From CAMNAO01 sp045605145 (GTDB lineage: Bacteria > Bacillota > Clostridia > Oscillospirales > Oscillospiraceae): a stretch of DNA of 39,053 nt. Every line of letters starts with the position of its first letter. Position 1 is the first letter of the stretch. The position numbers were made by a program, and so were the translations under genes. Below, piece after piece: positions 8,838-17,178 of this stretch. Location of the stretch: assembly GCA_045605145.1 (NCBI GenBank), contig JAZUPH010000026.1, positions 1 through 39,053 of the forward strand, read 5' to 3'. The notes under the pieces were generated by a model. That model was not told the origin of the DNA. It did not search any database and saw nothing but the letters and a program-made list of their open reading frames with translations.

Positions 8838-8943
8838 AGGCGAGCATATCGGCTGCTATTTGTTAAATTAGTATGTCATTTATGCATTTGCCGCACTTTT
8901 GTGGTAATATTACTGCAGAAACTCTTCCAGCGGGAGGATATTT

Positions 8944-9342
8944 ATGATCAAAAATTGGCTGAGAAATTTTATGATCGGTCGCTACGGACAGGATCATCTG
9001 AATAATGCCCTGTTTATAACCGCGTTACTGGCCTGGTTCATCAGTCTCTTCACTGGCGGAATAGTGCTGAGCATTGTATACTATGTGCTTATGTTCTGGG
9101 CGATCTTCCGTATGTTTTCCCGGCGCATCGATAAGCGCAGGGCGGAAAATGACCGCTTCCTCACCTACTGGTGGCCGATACGCAGGAAGCTGCAACTCAG
9201 CTGGCGCAAGCTGAAGGAGAGCAAGACTCACAAGTTTTTCAAATGTCCCGCCTGCCGCAATACCCTGCGCGTCCCCAGAGGCAAGGGGAAGATCAACGTC
9301 ACCTGCCCCAAATGCGGTGAGCGCTTTCAAAAGAAAACCTGA
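8944..9342 (+). CDS. Small membrane protein with a C-terminal zinc ribbon
   Basis: 132 residues. Residues 22-58 hold one long or two short hydrophobic segments (LFITALLAWFISLF and GGIVLSIVYYVLMFWAIF), then a strongly basic cytoplasmic stretch, and a C-terminal zinc-ribbon CPAC...CPKCGERF (two CxxC pairs separated by about 20 residues). This layout recurs in Clostridia as unnamed conserved proteins; the role is unknown. The ATG at 8944 has GGGAGGATATTT upstream. It stands alone between argS and a bidirectional terminator. Confidence 0.8.
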   Translation: MIKNWLRNFMIGRYGQDHLNNALFITALLAWFISLFTGGIVLSIVYYVLMFWAIFRMFSRRIDKRRAENDRFLTYWWPIRRKLQLSWRKLKESKTHKFFKCPACRNTLRVPRGKGKINVTCPKCGERFQKKT

Positions 9343-9360
9343 ACAACACAAATTGCAGCA

Positions 9361-9392
9361 AAACCCCTTGTGCATCATTGCACAAGGGGTTT
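9361..9392. terminator. Bidirectional terminator between convergent genes
   Basis: A perfect 14-bp stem (AAACCCCTTGTGCA and its complement) with a TCAT loop lies between the zinc-ribbon gene (+) and ridA (-). T-rich bases flank the stem on the minus strand. Confidence 0.85.
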
Positions 9393-9423
9393 GTTATGCC
9401 TATACCCGAATAAGCCGCCGTTT

Positions 9424-9804
9424 TTACTTGAGGGCAATGGCCTCAATCTCCACAAGGCCGCCCTTGGGCAGGTTGGCAACTTCGAAAGCGGAACGGGCGG
9501 GGCACACGCCGTCGGTAAAGAAAGTGGCGTACACCGCGTTCACGGCAGCGAAATCATTAATATCCTTGAGAAGGACGGTAGTCTTGACGACCTTATCCAT
9601 GCTGCTGCCGGCAGCTTCAAGCACGGCCTTCACATTCTCAAGAGACTGCTTTGCCTGTGCGGCAGCGCCGCCCTCGGCAAACTCACCGGTCTCGGGGACA
9701 AGGCCCAGCTGGCCGGAGGTGAATACAAGGCTGCCGGCATCAATGCCCTGAGAGTAGGGGCCTATGGCTGCGGGAGCCTTGGCGGTTGCGATAACTTTTT
9801 TCAT
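9424..9804 (-). CDS. ridA: RidA family enamine/imine deaminase
   Basis: 126 residues from MKKVIATAKAPAAIGPYSQG. RidA proteins hydrolyse reactive 2-aminoacrylate and related imines released by PLP enzymes. The family signature IGPYSQG is at residues 14-20 and the substrate-binding arginine is Arg104 in CPARSAFEV, followed by LVEIEAIA at the C-terminus. I start at the ATG 9802-9804 because GGAGGA lies 7 nt upstream. It lies 42 nt downstream of the ArsC-like gene and could be the last gene of the RNase J transcript. Confidence 0.93.
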   Translation of the reverse strand: MKKVIATAKAPAAIGPYSQGIDAGSLVFTSGQLGLVPETGEFAEGGAAAQAKQSLENVKAVLEAAGSSMDKVVKTTVLLKDINDFAAVNAVYATFFTDGVCPARSAFEVANLPKGGLVEIEAIALK

Positions 9805-9846
9805 AGCTTTATCCTCCAAAATAATAATTTCTCGTTCAAATGCAGC

Positions 9847-10179
9847 TTACTCCCAGTCTTTCCAGACCTCAGGCTTGAAGCCGACGGTGGCTTTGCGTCC
9901 GTTGCGGACTATGGGCAGGCGGATCCACTGCTGGTTTTCAAGCAGTTTTTCAACCTTGGCATCATCAGATGCCAGATACTTAAGTATGGCGGCGTCCTCC
10001 GCCTTGGGATCGATGAGTTCATCGATGCCCACGGCGCGGATAACGCTCAAAAGCTCACCGCGGCTCATTCCCTTGGAGCCCATATCTATATCCTGATAGG
10101 ATATGCGCCGCTCTTTGAACCAGCGGCGGGCCTTCTGGGTGTCAAAGCCCTTGCTGCGGCCGAAAATCTGTATATTCAT
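9847..10179 (-). CDS. ArsC/Spx-family thioredoxin-fold protein lacking cysteine
   Basis: 110 residues. The fold is that of the ArsC/Spx family (N-terminal MNIQIFGRSKG, WFKERRI, and C-terminal LPIVRNGRKATVGF with the conserved cis-Pro/Arg region). Where relatives carry the catalytic cysteine (KKCFDTKKA type), this protein has Gly11 in SKGFDTQKA, and there is no cysteine anywhere in the chain. It therefore cannot reduce arsenate by the usual thiol route; a regulatory or binding role is more likely. The ATG at 10177-10179 overlaps the stop of the RNase J gene by 4 nt, indicating translational coupling. Confidence 0.85.
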   Translation of the reverse strand: MNIQIFGRSKGFDTQKARRWFKERRISYQDIDMGSKGMSRGELLSVIRAVGIDELIDPKAEDAAILKYLASDDAKVEKLLENQQWIRLPIVRNGRKATVGFKPEVWKDWE

Positions 10180-11834
10180 ATCACCGTCACCACAGGGAGA
10201 ATCATGGGATTGCGGCGCACCTTTTTGTAAAGGTAGTCCGACAGCTCACCCTTTATCCTGCCCTTGAGAGCCTGTATATCGCGTCCGCTTTTGCCGCCGA
10301 ACTCCCACACGGCGTCATAGGCAATGTCGCGCAGCTCCTCAAGAAGCTCTTCCGATTCTTTAACATACACAAACCCGCGGGTTATTATATCAGGGCCGGA
10401 GATAAGACTGCCGTTCTCTGCTGAGATGCCCACAATAACCACCAGCATACCGTCGGCGGCAAGGTGCTTGCGGTCGCGAAGTACCACACTGCCCACATCG
10501 CCGACGCCGGTGCCGTCCACCAGAACGGGGCCGGCGGGTACCGTATCCGTCTTTTTTATACTGCGGCCATCCAGCTCCATAACCCGGCCCAGCTCGGGAA
10601 TTACGATGTTCTTTTTCAGAACACCCATCTCCTCGGCGATGCCGGCGCTGATGCACAGCATACGGTGCTCGCCATGGACGGGGATGAAATACTTGGGCTT
10701 TACCAGCGCCATAAGAAGACGCAGCTCTTCCCGGCAGGCGTGTCCGGAGGTGTGCAGCCCGGCAGACTTGTCGTAAATAACCTCTGCCCCCTGACGGAAC
10801 AGTTCGTTGATGACCTTGCCGATCTCTTTTTCGTTGCCGGGTATGGCCGAAGCCGAGATGATAACACGGTCGCCGGGAGCGATCTCTACCTGGCGGTGGG
10901 ATGAGAATGCGATGCGGTACAGGGCGCTCATGTTCTCGCCCTGGCTGCCGGTGGTGATGATGACCACCTGATCCTTCGGCAGTTTTTTGATCTGGTTAAT
11001 GTCACACAAAGTGCCCTCGGGAATGTTGAGGTAACCCAGTTCAGAGGCGATGCGGGTCACATTCTCCATGCTGCGGCCGGTGACGGCCACCTTGCGCCCA
11101 TATTTGGCGGCGGAGCTGAATACCTGCTGTATGCGGTGCACATTGGAGGCAAAGGTGGTCACGATGATGCGGCCGGGGTGATCTTTAAAATAGCTGTCCA
11201 TAACGGCGGCAACCTTGCGCTCACTCATGGAATAGCCGGGTTTTTCCGCATTGGTGGAGTCACTGAGCAGTGCCAGCACGCCGCGCTGACCCAGAACGCC
11301 AAAACGGGTAAGATCGATCATCTGGCCGCTTATGGGCGTGGTGTCGATCTTGAAGTCGCCGGTGTGTATGACCACACCCGCTCCGGTGGTGATAGACAGT
11401 GCCATGGCATCGGGAATAGAGTGGTTCACGCGGATAAAGCCCACCTTAAACGCGCCCAGCTTCACCGATTCGCCGTCCTTGACCACATGGATCTCAGGCT
11501 TATACAGCGTCTTACGCTCGTTTAGCTTCAGTTCCGCAAGGGCCGCGGTAAAGCGCGCCGTGTAGATGGGTGCGGAAATACAGTCAAACAGGTAGGGCAG
11601 CGCACCGATATGATCCTCATGCCCGTGGGTAATGACTATACCAACGATACGGGAAGCGTTCTGCACCAGATAGCTCATGTCCGGAATAACGGTGTCCACG
11701 CCGTACATATCTTCATCCGGGAAGCCGATGCCGCAGTCGACAACAAGCATATCCCCGCCGTACTCATAGACCGTCATATTCTTGCCGATCTCATCAAGGC
11801 CGCCGAGAGAAACGATTTTCAATTTTTCTGCCAT
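10176..11834 (-). CDS. rnj: Ribonuclease J
   Basis: A 552-residue metallo-beta-lactamase/beta-CASP ribonuclease with 5' exo- and endonuclease activity, the main RNA decay and processing enzyme in many Firmicutes. The N-terminal GGLDEIGKNM and the metal motif THGHEDH (His70, His72, Asp74, His75) are intact, as are HTGDFK, SDSTNAEKPG and the beta-CASP motifs (TTFASNVHR and PVHGEHRM). The C-terminal domain is somewhat short-ended but complete. AGGAG is upstream of the ATG at 11832-11834. The next gene overlaps by 4 nt. Whether this is J1 or J2 cannot be decided. Confidence 0.95.
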   Translation of the reverse strand: MAEKLKIVSLGGLDEIGKNMTVYEYGGDMLVVDCGIGFPDEDMYGVDTVIPDMSYLVQNASRIVGIVITHGHEDHIGALPYLFDCISAPIYTARFTAALAELKLNERKTLYKPEIHVVKDGESVKLGAFKVGFIRVNHSIPDAMALSITTGAGVVIHTGDFKIDTTPISGQMIDLTRFGVLGQRGVLALLSDSTNAEKPGYSMSERKVAAVMDSYFKDHPGRIIVTTFASNVHRIQQVFSSAAKYGRKVAVTGRSMENVTRIASELGYLNIPEGTLCDINQIKKLPKDQVVIITTGSQGENMSALYRIAFSSHRQVEIAPGDRVIISASAIPGNEKEIGKVINELFRQGAEVIYDKSAGLHTSGHACREELRLLMALVKPKYFIPVHGEHRMLCISAGIAEEMGVLKKNIVIPELGRVMELDGRSIKKTDTVPAGPVLVDGTGVGDVGSVVLRDRKHLAADGMLVVIVGISAENGSLISGPDIITRGFVYVKESEELLEELRDIAYDAVWEFGGKSGRDIQALKGRIKGELSDYLYKKVRRNPMILPVVTVI

Positions 11835-12063
11835 TTAATAGAATTACTCCTTTTGCAATGATATGTAGAAATATGTGATTTGGCATTTTCGGCACGGCAA
11901 CACACCGCGTCAAGCCCCCGTTCCCAAAACCCTGCCAGCCTTGGGCTCACGGGTGCAGCACGCAGCGGCGCACACCGATCTGTAAAGTTATATGCTCATC
12001 GGGTCGTACCCGTCATGCACAAATGATGTCCCAAAAACGGGGATGATATACCGGTAAGGCCGG

Positions 12064-12663
12064 TCAGAATTCGCGCCTGCCCTCAATGGCGCGCATAAGG
12101 GTGGCATCATCGGCAAATTCAAGGCTGCCGCCCACAGGGATGCCGTAGGCAAGGCGACTGACCTTAACGCCGAAGGGTTTGAGAAGGCGGGCGAGATAAC
12201 GCGCGGTGGTTTCGCCCTCGGTGTCGGGATTGGTGGCGAGAATAACCTCACCCACTGCGCCGTCGGCAACGCGCTCAACCAGCGCGCTGATGGTCAGGTC
12301 ATCAGGCCCTATGCGGTTCATGGGCGAAATGACGCCGTGGAGAACATGGTAAACTCCGCGGTATTCACGGCTGCGCTCCAACGCGGCCACATCGCGGGGG
12401 TCGGCCACCACGCAAACGGTGGCTTTGTCACGGCCGCGGTCGCTGCACACGGGGCAGGTCTCACGGTCTGTCAGATTTTGGCACACGCTGCAGCGGCATA
12501 CGCTGTGGCGGGCGCGGCTGATAGAGGCGGCAAAATCATCAGCCTCCGCCTCTGTAAGAGAGATGATATGGAACGCCAGCCGCTGGGCAGACTTGGTGCC
12601 TATGCCCGGCAGGGATGCGAACTTTTCTACCAATGTCTCAAATGTGGAAGGATAATCAGCCAT
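12064..12663 (-). CDS. recR: Recombination mediator protein RecR
   Basis: 199 residues, typical length. RecR with RecO/RecF loads RecA onto gaps. The helix-hairpin-helix LPGIGTKSAQRLAFH is at 18-32, the C4 zinc motif uses Cys58, Cys61, Cys70 and Cys73, and the Toprim domain has VCVVADPRDV and ATNPDTEGETTA; it ends with LAYGIPVGG. The ATG at 12661-12663 has GAGAGG upstream. It begins 2 nt after the rpe stop, so the two are co-transcribed. RecR is more commonly downstream of dnaX/ybaB, so the pairing with rpe is a local arrangement. Confidence 0.96.
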   Translation of the reverse strand: MADYPSTFETLVEKFASLPGIGTKSAQRLAFHIISLTEAEADDFAASISRARHSVCRCSVCQNLTDRETCPVCSDRGRDKATVCVVADPRDVAALERSREYRGVYHVLHGVISPMNRIGPDDLTISALVERVADGAVGEVILATNPDTEGETTARYLARLLKPFGVKVSRLAYGIPVGGSLEFADDATLMRAIEGRREF

Positions 12664-12665
12664 AA

Positions 12666-13310
12666 TCAGCCTCTCAGCTGTGAAATTCTTGCAGCTCTGT
12701 CAGTCTGTTTGAAAACGTCACTGCCGGCAACCAGCACATTTGCGCCTGCATCGCGGCAAAGTTTTGCGGTGTCGGGGTTCACGCCGCCGTCCACCTCCAA
12801 CAGGGTGGTAAGTCCGCGCTCGTCGATATAGCGGCGCATAGTCTCAATCTTGGGCAGCATCTCATAGATAAAGCCCTGTCCGCCGAAGCCCGGCTCAACC
12901 GTCATGATAAGCACCATGTCCAGTGTGTCCAGCCAGGGCAGCACAGCCTCAGCCGGGGTCCTGGGCTTGATGACCAGACCGGCCTTGCGCCCGGCGGCGT
13001 GCAGCTTATCGATGGCGGGGGCGATGTTCTCCGCTGCCTCGGCCTCCACATGGAAGGTCAGCCAATCGGCGCCGTTTTTGATGAAATCATCAACATAGCG
13101 CCCTGGGCGATCTATCATAAGATGTACGTCCAGCTGCATATCGGTATATGCCCTGACGGACTTGAGCACCGGAAGGCCGATGGAGATATTGGGTACAAAA
13201 ATGCCGTCCATCACATCAAAATGCAGCATATCCGCAGAGGATACGGTATCAATATCCGCACCGAGGCGGGCAAAGTCAGCAGACAGAATCGAGGGGGATA
13301 TTTTAATCAT
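12666..13310 (-). CDS. rpe: Ribulose-phosphate 3-epimerase
   Basis: 214 residues, a TIM-barrel enzyme of the pentose phosphate pathway that interconverts ribulose 5-phosphate and xylulose 5-phosphate. The N-terminal ISPSILSADF, the metal-binding HFDVMDG (His30, Asp32) and DVHLMI (His63), the MTVEPGFGGQ phosphate loop and EVDGGV with the catalytic Asp are all present. I start at ATG 13308-13310, preceded by CGGAGG; the longer open frame adds an unrelated 25-residue segment. It is the first gene of an rpe-recR operon. Confidence 0.96.
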   Translation of the reverse strand: MIKISPSILSADFARLGADIDTVSSADMLHFDVMDGIFVPNISIGLPVLKSVRAYTDMQLDVHLMIDRPGRYVDDFIKNGADWLTFHVEAEAAENIAPAIDKLHAAGRKAGLVIKPRTPAEAVLPWLDTLDMVLIMTVEPGFGGQGFIYEMLPKIETMRRYIDERGLTTLLEVDGGVNPDTAKLCRDAGANVLVAGSDVFKQTDRAARISQLRG

Positions 13311-13391
13311 AACAGCCTCCGGGTAACCAAAATCACAGCATTTGCATAAGATTAAAGCAGAGGACGCCGCGGCGTCTTCTTTCATATAAAT

Positions 13392-13422
13392 GGGCCGGTC
13401 GGTAATTGCTGCCGGCCGGCCC
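13392..13422. other. GC-rich hairpin in the rpe/xpaC intergenic region
   Basis: GGGCCGGTCGG (13392-13402) pairs with CCGGCCGGCCC (13412-13422) around a 9-nt loop. There is no T run on either side. It may be a leader structure of rpe or a transcription barrier between the divergent genes. Confidence 0.5.
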
Positions 13423-13558
13423 CGTCGCCGGGGATATCAACACATACATTTTAATTCTAAACGCCAAGGCAAGAACTGTCAAGTGTTATCTTGCCGCATA
13501 CAGCGCCGACGCTGTCAATATCACAGGGAAAATTAAATCATTGTTTGCATTGTTATTA

Positions 13559-13587
13559 TTGCAATTACAGGCTCAAGAAGATATAAT
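13559..13587 (+). promoter_or_regulatory. Promoter of the xpaC-telA unit
   Basis: TTGCAA (13559-13564), a 17-nt spacer and the perfect -10 TATAAT (13582-13587) lie 70 nt upstream of the XpaC-like start codon. Confidence 0.8.
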
Positions 13588-13656
13588 ACAGGCAGGTACG
13601 GGCAGTATAATCTGTGCCGTCAAGCAGAAAATTATGATCTGTCCGCAGGGAAAACG

Positions 13657-14289
13657 ATGAAGACTATACACAAAAAATCACCAATACCGATATACGGCAT
13701 CGCCGCGCTGTGGCTTATATGGGCGGTGGCGCTGCCCATGTACAAAACCAGCGATTTTTTACTGCTGGCCGCTGCGTCCTGCGCAGTGTACTTTGTACTG
13801 TCGAAATTTTTCCCCGGCGAAACCGTCCAGGTGGAAGAGCCGCCTGTACCCACCGGCGATGCGGATCTGGACGAGCTGCTTAATAAGGGACGCGAAGCCG
13901 CAGCACAGTATAAGACCCTGATCGCCCGGATCGACAACGCCGTTATTAAGGAAAAGGCCGAGATTCTGGCCGGTCTTACGGCGCAGATTTTTGCCGACCT
14001 TAAAGAGCATCCCGCAGGCAAGTCGCAGGTTAAGCGCTTCGCCGGCTATTTCCTGCCCGCCCCGATAAAGCTTCTGGAGCAGTATGCTCAGCTTGAAGAA
14101 CGGGGTGTTAAGGGTGAGAATATCTTCGCATCCATGGAGCGGATCGAAAAAATACTCGACACCACTATCGAAGCCTACCGCAAGCAGATCGACGCCATGT
14201 TTGAGGGCCGCGCACTGGATATTGAGACAGACATCGAAGTGCTGGAGGCGATGCTCAAGCGGGAGGGTCTGGCAGGCAGCGATTTCTGA
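13657..14289 (+). CDS. xpaC: XpaC-like (PF10112-type) membrane-anchored protein
   Basis: 210 residues: two hydrophobic segments at about 13-28 and 34-50 (LWLIWAVALPMY, FLLLAAASCAVYFVL), then a helical XpaC domain of about 150 residues with the signature YAQLEERGVKGENI and a C-terminal TDIEVLEAMLKREGL. The domain matches the C-terminal domain of the longer protein at 3580-4980. XpaC and TelA genes are commonly adjacent, and telA follows after 61 nt here, so they probably act together at the membrane; the biochemistry is unproven. The ATG at 13657 has CAGGGAAAACG upstream. Confidence 0.82.
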   Translation: MKTIHKKSPIPIYGIAALWLIWAVALPMYKTSDFLLLAAASCAVYFVLSKFFPGETVQVEEPPVPTGDADLDELLNKGREAAAQYKTLIARIDNAVIKEKAEILAGLTAQIFADLKEHPAGKSQVKRFAGYFLPAPIKLLEQYAQLEERGVKGENIFASMERIEKILDTTIEAYRKQIDAMFEGRALDIETDIEVLEAMLKREGLAGSDF

Positions 14290-14350
14290 AATACGCTCCA
14301 ATTTATCTTTAAGATATCAATATAAATTTTTACAAAAGGGAGTAATTACA

Positions 14351-15511
14351 ATGGCTGACGAATTTGCAAACATCCCCCAGCTTTCACTTGATCCTATTGG
14401 GGACGATTCCCCCTTCGCAGTCGCGGCTGAGCCCGCGGTCGAACCGCAGGCCGCCCCCCAGGTGGACACCCTCAAGAGTGAGTTTGACCGCCTGAGCGCT
14501 GCCGAGCAGAAGGCTGTTGAAGACTTCGCTCAGAAGATCGACATCACCGATACCGGCGTGGTGCTTCAGTACGGCGCCGCCGCTCAGAAAAAGGTTGCCG
14601 ATTTCTCCGACGCCACTCTGGCCAGTGTCCGCACGAAGGATCTGGGCGAGGTGGGCAATATGCTGTCCGAGCTGGTAGTTGAGCTGAAGGGGCTCGACTT
14701 CGGCGAGGAAGAGAAGCGCGGCTTCTTCGGCTTCCGCAAGAAGGTGGCCAACAAGCTGGCTGAACTGAAGGCTGACTACGCCAAGGCAGAGGTGAATGTG
14801 GACAAGATCACCGAGGCCCTGCAGAACCATCAGGTCGTCCTTCTCAAGGATGTGAGCATGCTGGACAAGATGTATGACAAAAACCAGGACTATTTCAAAG
14901 AACTGACCATGTACATCATCGCCGGCAAGCAGCGTCTTGAGCAGTGCAACGTTACCCTCAACGAGCTGAAGGCGAAAGCCGCTGAAAGCAGCCGTCCCGA
15001 GGACGCGCAGGCAGCCAACGACTACGCAAACCTCATCAACCGCTTCGACAAGAAGCTCTACGACCTGCAGCTGACCCGTATGATCTCCATCCAGATGGCA
15101 CCCCAGATCCGTATGCTGCAGAATAACGACAGCCTCCTGATCGAGAAGATCCAGACCAGCATCGTCAATACCATTCCCCTGTGGAAGAGCCAGATGGTGC
15201 TTGCGCTTGGCCTTGCCCACTCTCAGCAGGCGCTTGAGGCAGAGCGCAGCGTTACCAACCTGACTAATGAGCTGCTCAAGAAGAATTCCGAGATGCTCAA
15301 GACCGGCACCGTCGAGATCGCCAAAGAGTCTGAGCGCGGCATCGTGGATATGGAGACCCTGCGCCAGACCAACCAGAACCTCATCTACACCCTGGAGGAA
15401 GTGCAGCGCATTCAGACCGAAGGCACCGCCAAGAGGCGCGAGGCAGAGGCAGAGTTGGGCCGCATAGAGGTGGAACTGAAGAACAAGCTCCTGGAGCTGA
15501 GAACCAAGTGA
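14351..15511 (+). CDS. telA: TelA family toxic anion resistance protein
   Basis: 386 residues. After an acidic, Pro/Ala-rich N-terminal tail (about 1-40) the TelA domain runs through KRGFFGFRKKVANKLAELK, repeated helices and ELTMYIIAGKQRLEQ to the conserved SQQALEAERSVTNLTNELL and a C-terminal coiled coil. TelA was linked to tellurite resistance, but in Firmicutes it is more often tied to cell-envelope stress and works with XpaC-like proteins. There is no signal peptide or membrane segment. The ATG at 14351 is preceded by AAGGGAGTAATTACA. It is the second gene of the xpaC-telA operon. Confidence 0.92.
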   Translation: MADEFANIPQLSLDPIGDDSPFAVAAEPAVEPQAAPQVDTLKSEFDRLSAAEQKAVEDFAQKIDITDTGVVLQYGAAAQKKVADFSDATLASVRTKDLGEVGNMLSELVVELKGLDFGEEEKRGFFGFRKKVANKLAELKADYAKAEVNVDKITEALQNHQVVLLKDVSMLDKMYDKNQDYFKELTMYIIAGKQRLEQCNVTLNELKAKAAESSRPEDAQAANDYANLINRFDKKLYDLQLTRMISIQMAPQIRMLQNNDSLLIEKIQTSIVNTIPLWKSQMVLALGLAHSQQALEAERSVTNLTNELLKKNSEMLKTGTVEIAKESERGIVDMETLRQTNQNLIYTLEEVQRIQTEGTAKRREAEAELGRIEVELKNKLLELRTK

Positions 15512-15519
15512 TTACTGCC

Positions 15520-15549
15520 CACGCGCTGCGTTATTTAGCGCAGCGCGTG
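15520..15549 (+). terminator. Hairpin after telA
   Basis: CACGCGCTGCG (15520-15530) pairs perfectly with CGCAGCGCGTG (15539-15549) around an 8-nt AT-rich loop. It lacks a T tract, so it may only attenuate or stabilise; the next gene is 46 nt further on and could still be co-transcribed. Confidence 0.5.
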
Positions 15550-15595
15550 TGTGATATAACCCCTCTGACACATATTATCCAAAGGAAGGATAAAA

Positions 15596-16183
15596 ATGAC
15601 CGCTTATTTTCAAAACCGCAAAGTCGCCGCAATAATTACAGTGGTGCTGTGTGTGCTGTTTTTGCTGCTTGGCATGAACCGCAGTGTGGCGAAACAGGCA
15701 AAACTGTATACCAACGCCTTTTATGAGGGCGTATATGTTAAAGACGGCGGCTACACCTCCGCAGCGCTGGCAGACATTTTGGGCAGCTGCAGCACTTATG
15801 CGCTGACCCTGTCGTCCATCTATGCCGACTGCCCCGCCGTGGCGGACGAGGTTGACGCCCTGACGCAGGCAAGGCGCAATCTTGTGGATGCCATTGATGC
15901 CGGGGACATCTCCGACATGTACGGCGCTTACCGTGCCGTTTCCGCGGCAGCACAGGCGCTGACGACCGCTGGCGCGGATGCTGAGCTTTCCGGCAATGAC
16001 CGCAGTAAAGCCGACGATGCTATGGCAAAGTTCACCTCTGCCGAGGGTGCCATCGGCCAGAACCCCTATAACAGTTACATTGAAGAGTACTACACCAAGG
16101 TGGAAAACACTCTGCCGATGCGCATTTTGGGTTTCCTTGTGTTTGCCGATGGGCCGGAATATTTCGCCCACGAGGAACTGTGA
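15596..16183 (+). CDS. LemA-like membrane-anchored protein
   Basis: 195 residues with one N-terminal membrane anchor (VAAIITVVLCVLFLLLGM, about 10-27) and a helical outside domain. Its C-terminal part (NPYNSYIEEYYTKVENTLP) resembles the LemA end motif, though the classic LemA N-terminal helix is poorly conserved. A TPM-domain gene follows immediately, and LemA/TPM pairs are a recurrent association in bacteria, which supports the assignment. The role of the pair is not established. The ATG at 15596 is preceded by AAAGGAAGGATAAAA. Confidence 0.68.
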   Translation: MTAYFQNRKVAAIITVVLCVLFLLLGMNRSVAKQAKLYTNAFYEGVYVKDGGYTSAALADILGSCSTYALTLSSIYADCPAVADEVDALTQARRNLVDAIDAGDISDMYGAYRAVSAAAQALTTAGADAELSGNDRSKADDAMAKFTSAEGAIGQNPYNSYIEEYYTKVENTLPMRILGFLVFADGPEYFAHEEL

Positions 16184-16185
16184 TT

Positions 16186-17091
16186 ATGAAAAAACGCGTA
16201 TTCTCTGTAATGCTCATCGCCGCAATGGCGCTGCTGCTGTCCCCTGCCGCATTTGCGCTGGTGGATCAGAGTGATGAGTATTATGTAAACGACTCTGCCA
16301 ATGTTCTCAGTGAAGAGACGGAGCAGCTGATAATCAATTACAACGGTGACCTTGAGACCTACTGCAGCGGCGCCCAGATCGTGGTTGTCACTGTGGAGTA
16401 TCTGGACGGCATGTATTCCGACGAGTACGCCGGCGCCCTGTTTGAAAACTGGGGCGTGGGTGACGGCAGCGAGCACAACGGCATGCTGCTTCTGCTTGCA
16501 ACAGGCGAGAACAAGGCCTGGCTCACCGTGGGCAAGGGGATTACCGGCTCTTTCACCGACAGGATGGTGGACGAGTATTTTGAGGACTATTTCTGGGACG
16601 ATTTTGACCGCGGCGATTATGACGACGCGGTTCAGACCATGTTTGTCCGGCTGGCTTATTGGATGGCCGACTACTATGGGGTCGAAACACAGGAAAGTCC
16701 GGTGGCGGAGGGTGAGCGCGGCAGTTCTGCCGCTCAGCGCATCGCCGGTGCCTTTGGCGACCTGTTCACAGTGGCTGTGATCGTAGTAATTTTCATGGCC
16801 ATCTCGTCTTCCAATTACCGCTACGGCTCCCGCCGCAGGGCATACCGCAGCGGTTTTGACCCGTTCACTTATATGCTGTTCTCCAGCCTTTTCCGCAGCG
16901 GCATGGGCGGTCATCGCGGCGGTCCCTTCGACAATGATGACGACCACTGCGGCTCCGGCGGTTTTGGCGGCTTCGGCGGCGGCTCCGGCGGGTTTGGCGG
17001 AAGCTCTGGCGGCGGATTCGGTGGATTCGGCGGCGGAGGAATGGGCCACGGCGGTGGCGGCGGCATGGGCGGCGGCGGTGGCCGCAGGTAA
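16186..17091 (+). CDS. TPM-domain (YgcG-like) secreted/membrane protein
   Basis: 301 residues. A signal peptide or anchor (VFSVMLIAAMALLLSPAAFA, about 5-24) precedes the TPM domain (about 30-155) with VNDSANVLSEET, QIVVVTVEYLDG, NGMLLLLATGENKAWLTVGKG and the acidic DEYFEDYF region. A second membrane segment (LFTVAVIVVIFMAI, about 190-205) leads to a basic stretch and a Gly/Phe-rich low-complexity tail (about 250-301) ending GGGGGRR. This layout is that of YgcG-like TPM proteins. The ATG at 16186 follows the LemA-like stop by 2 nt, so the genes are an operon. Confidence 0.88.
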   Translation: MKKRVFSVMLIAAMALLLSPAAFALVDQSDEYYVNDSANVLSEETEQLIINYNGDLETYCSGAQIVVVTVEYLDGMYSDEYAGALFENWGVGDGSEHNGMLLLLATGENKAWLTVGKGITGSFTDRMVDEYFEDYFWDDFDRGDYDDAVQTMFVRLAYWMADYYGVETQESPVAEGERGSSAAQRIAGAFGDLFTVAVIVVIFMAISSSNYRYGSRRRAYRSGFDPFTYMLFSSLFRSGMGGHRGGPFDNDDDHCGSGGFGGFGGGSGGFGGSSGGGFGGFGGGGMGHGGGGGMGGGGGRR

Positions 17092-17136
17092 ACCGCAACC
17101 ATTTATAAATAACAAATATAAATAACAAAAAAACAA

Positions 17137-17156
17137 AGCCCCCAAATTTGGGGGCT
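17137..17156. terminator. Bidirectional terminator between TPM and AEC genes
   Basis: AGCCCCCAAATTTGGGGGCT is a perfect palindrome that can form a stem of at least 7 GC-rich pairs. It is followed on the plus strand by GTGTTTTTATTC and on the minus strand by TTTGTTTTTTTG, so it serves both convergent genes. Confidence 0.9.
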
Positions 17157-17178
17157 GTGTTTTTATTCTGTTCAAATA

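Larger units (their letters stand above)
13311..13656. other. Divergent intergenic region with palindromes and a promoter
   Basis: This 346-nt stretch lies between the divergent rpe (-) and XpaC-like (+) genes. It holds a 14-bp perfect palindrome GACGCCGCGGCGTC at 13363-13376, an 11-bp stem with one G-U pair at 13392-13422 and the promoter at 13559-13587. No gene is supported. Confidence 0.6.

Noticed and set aside
14384..15220. A 278-codon minus-strand frame over telA
   Set aside because: The TelA frame on the plus strand has strong family matches and a ribosome site; the reverse frame is Leu/Val/His-rich shadow.
16090..17175. A 361-codon minus-strand frame rich in Ala, His and Arg
   Set aside because: It is antisense to the LemA-like/TPM genes and its composition reflects the Gly-rich repeats there.
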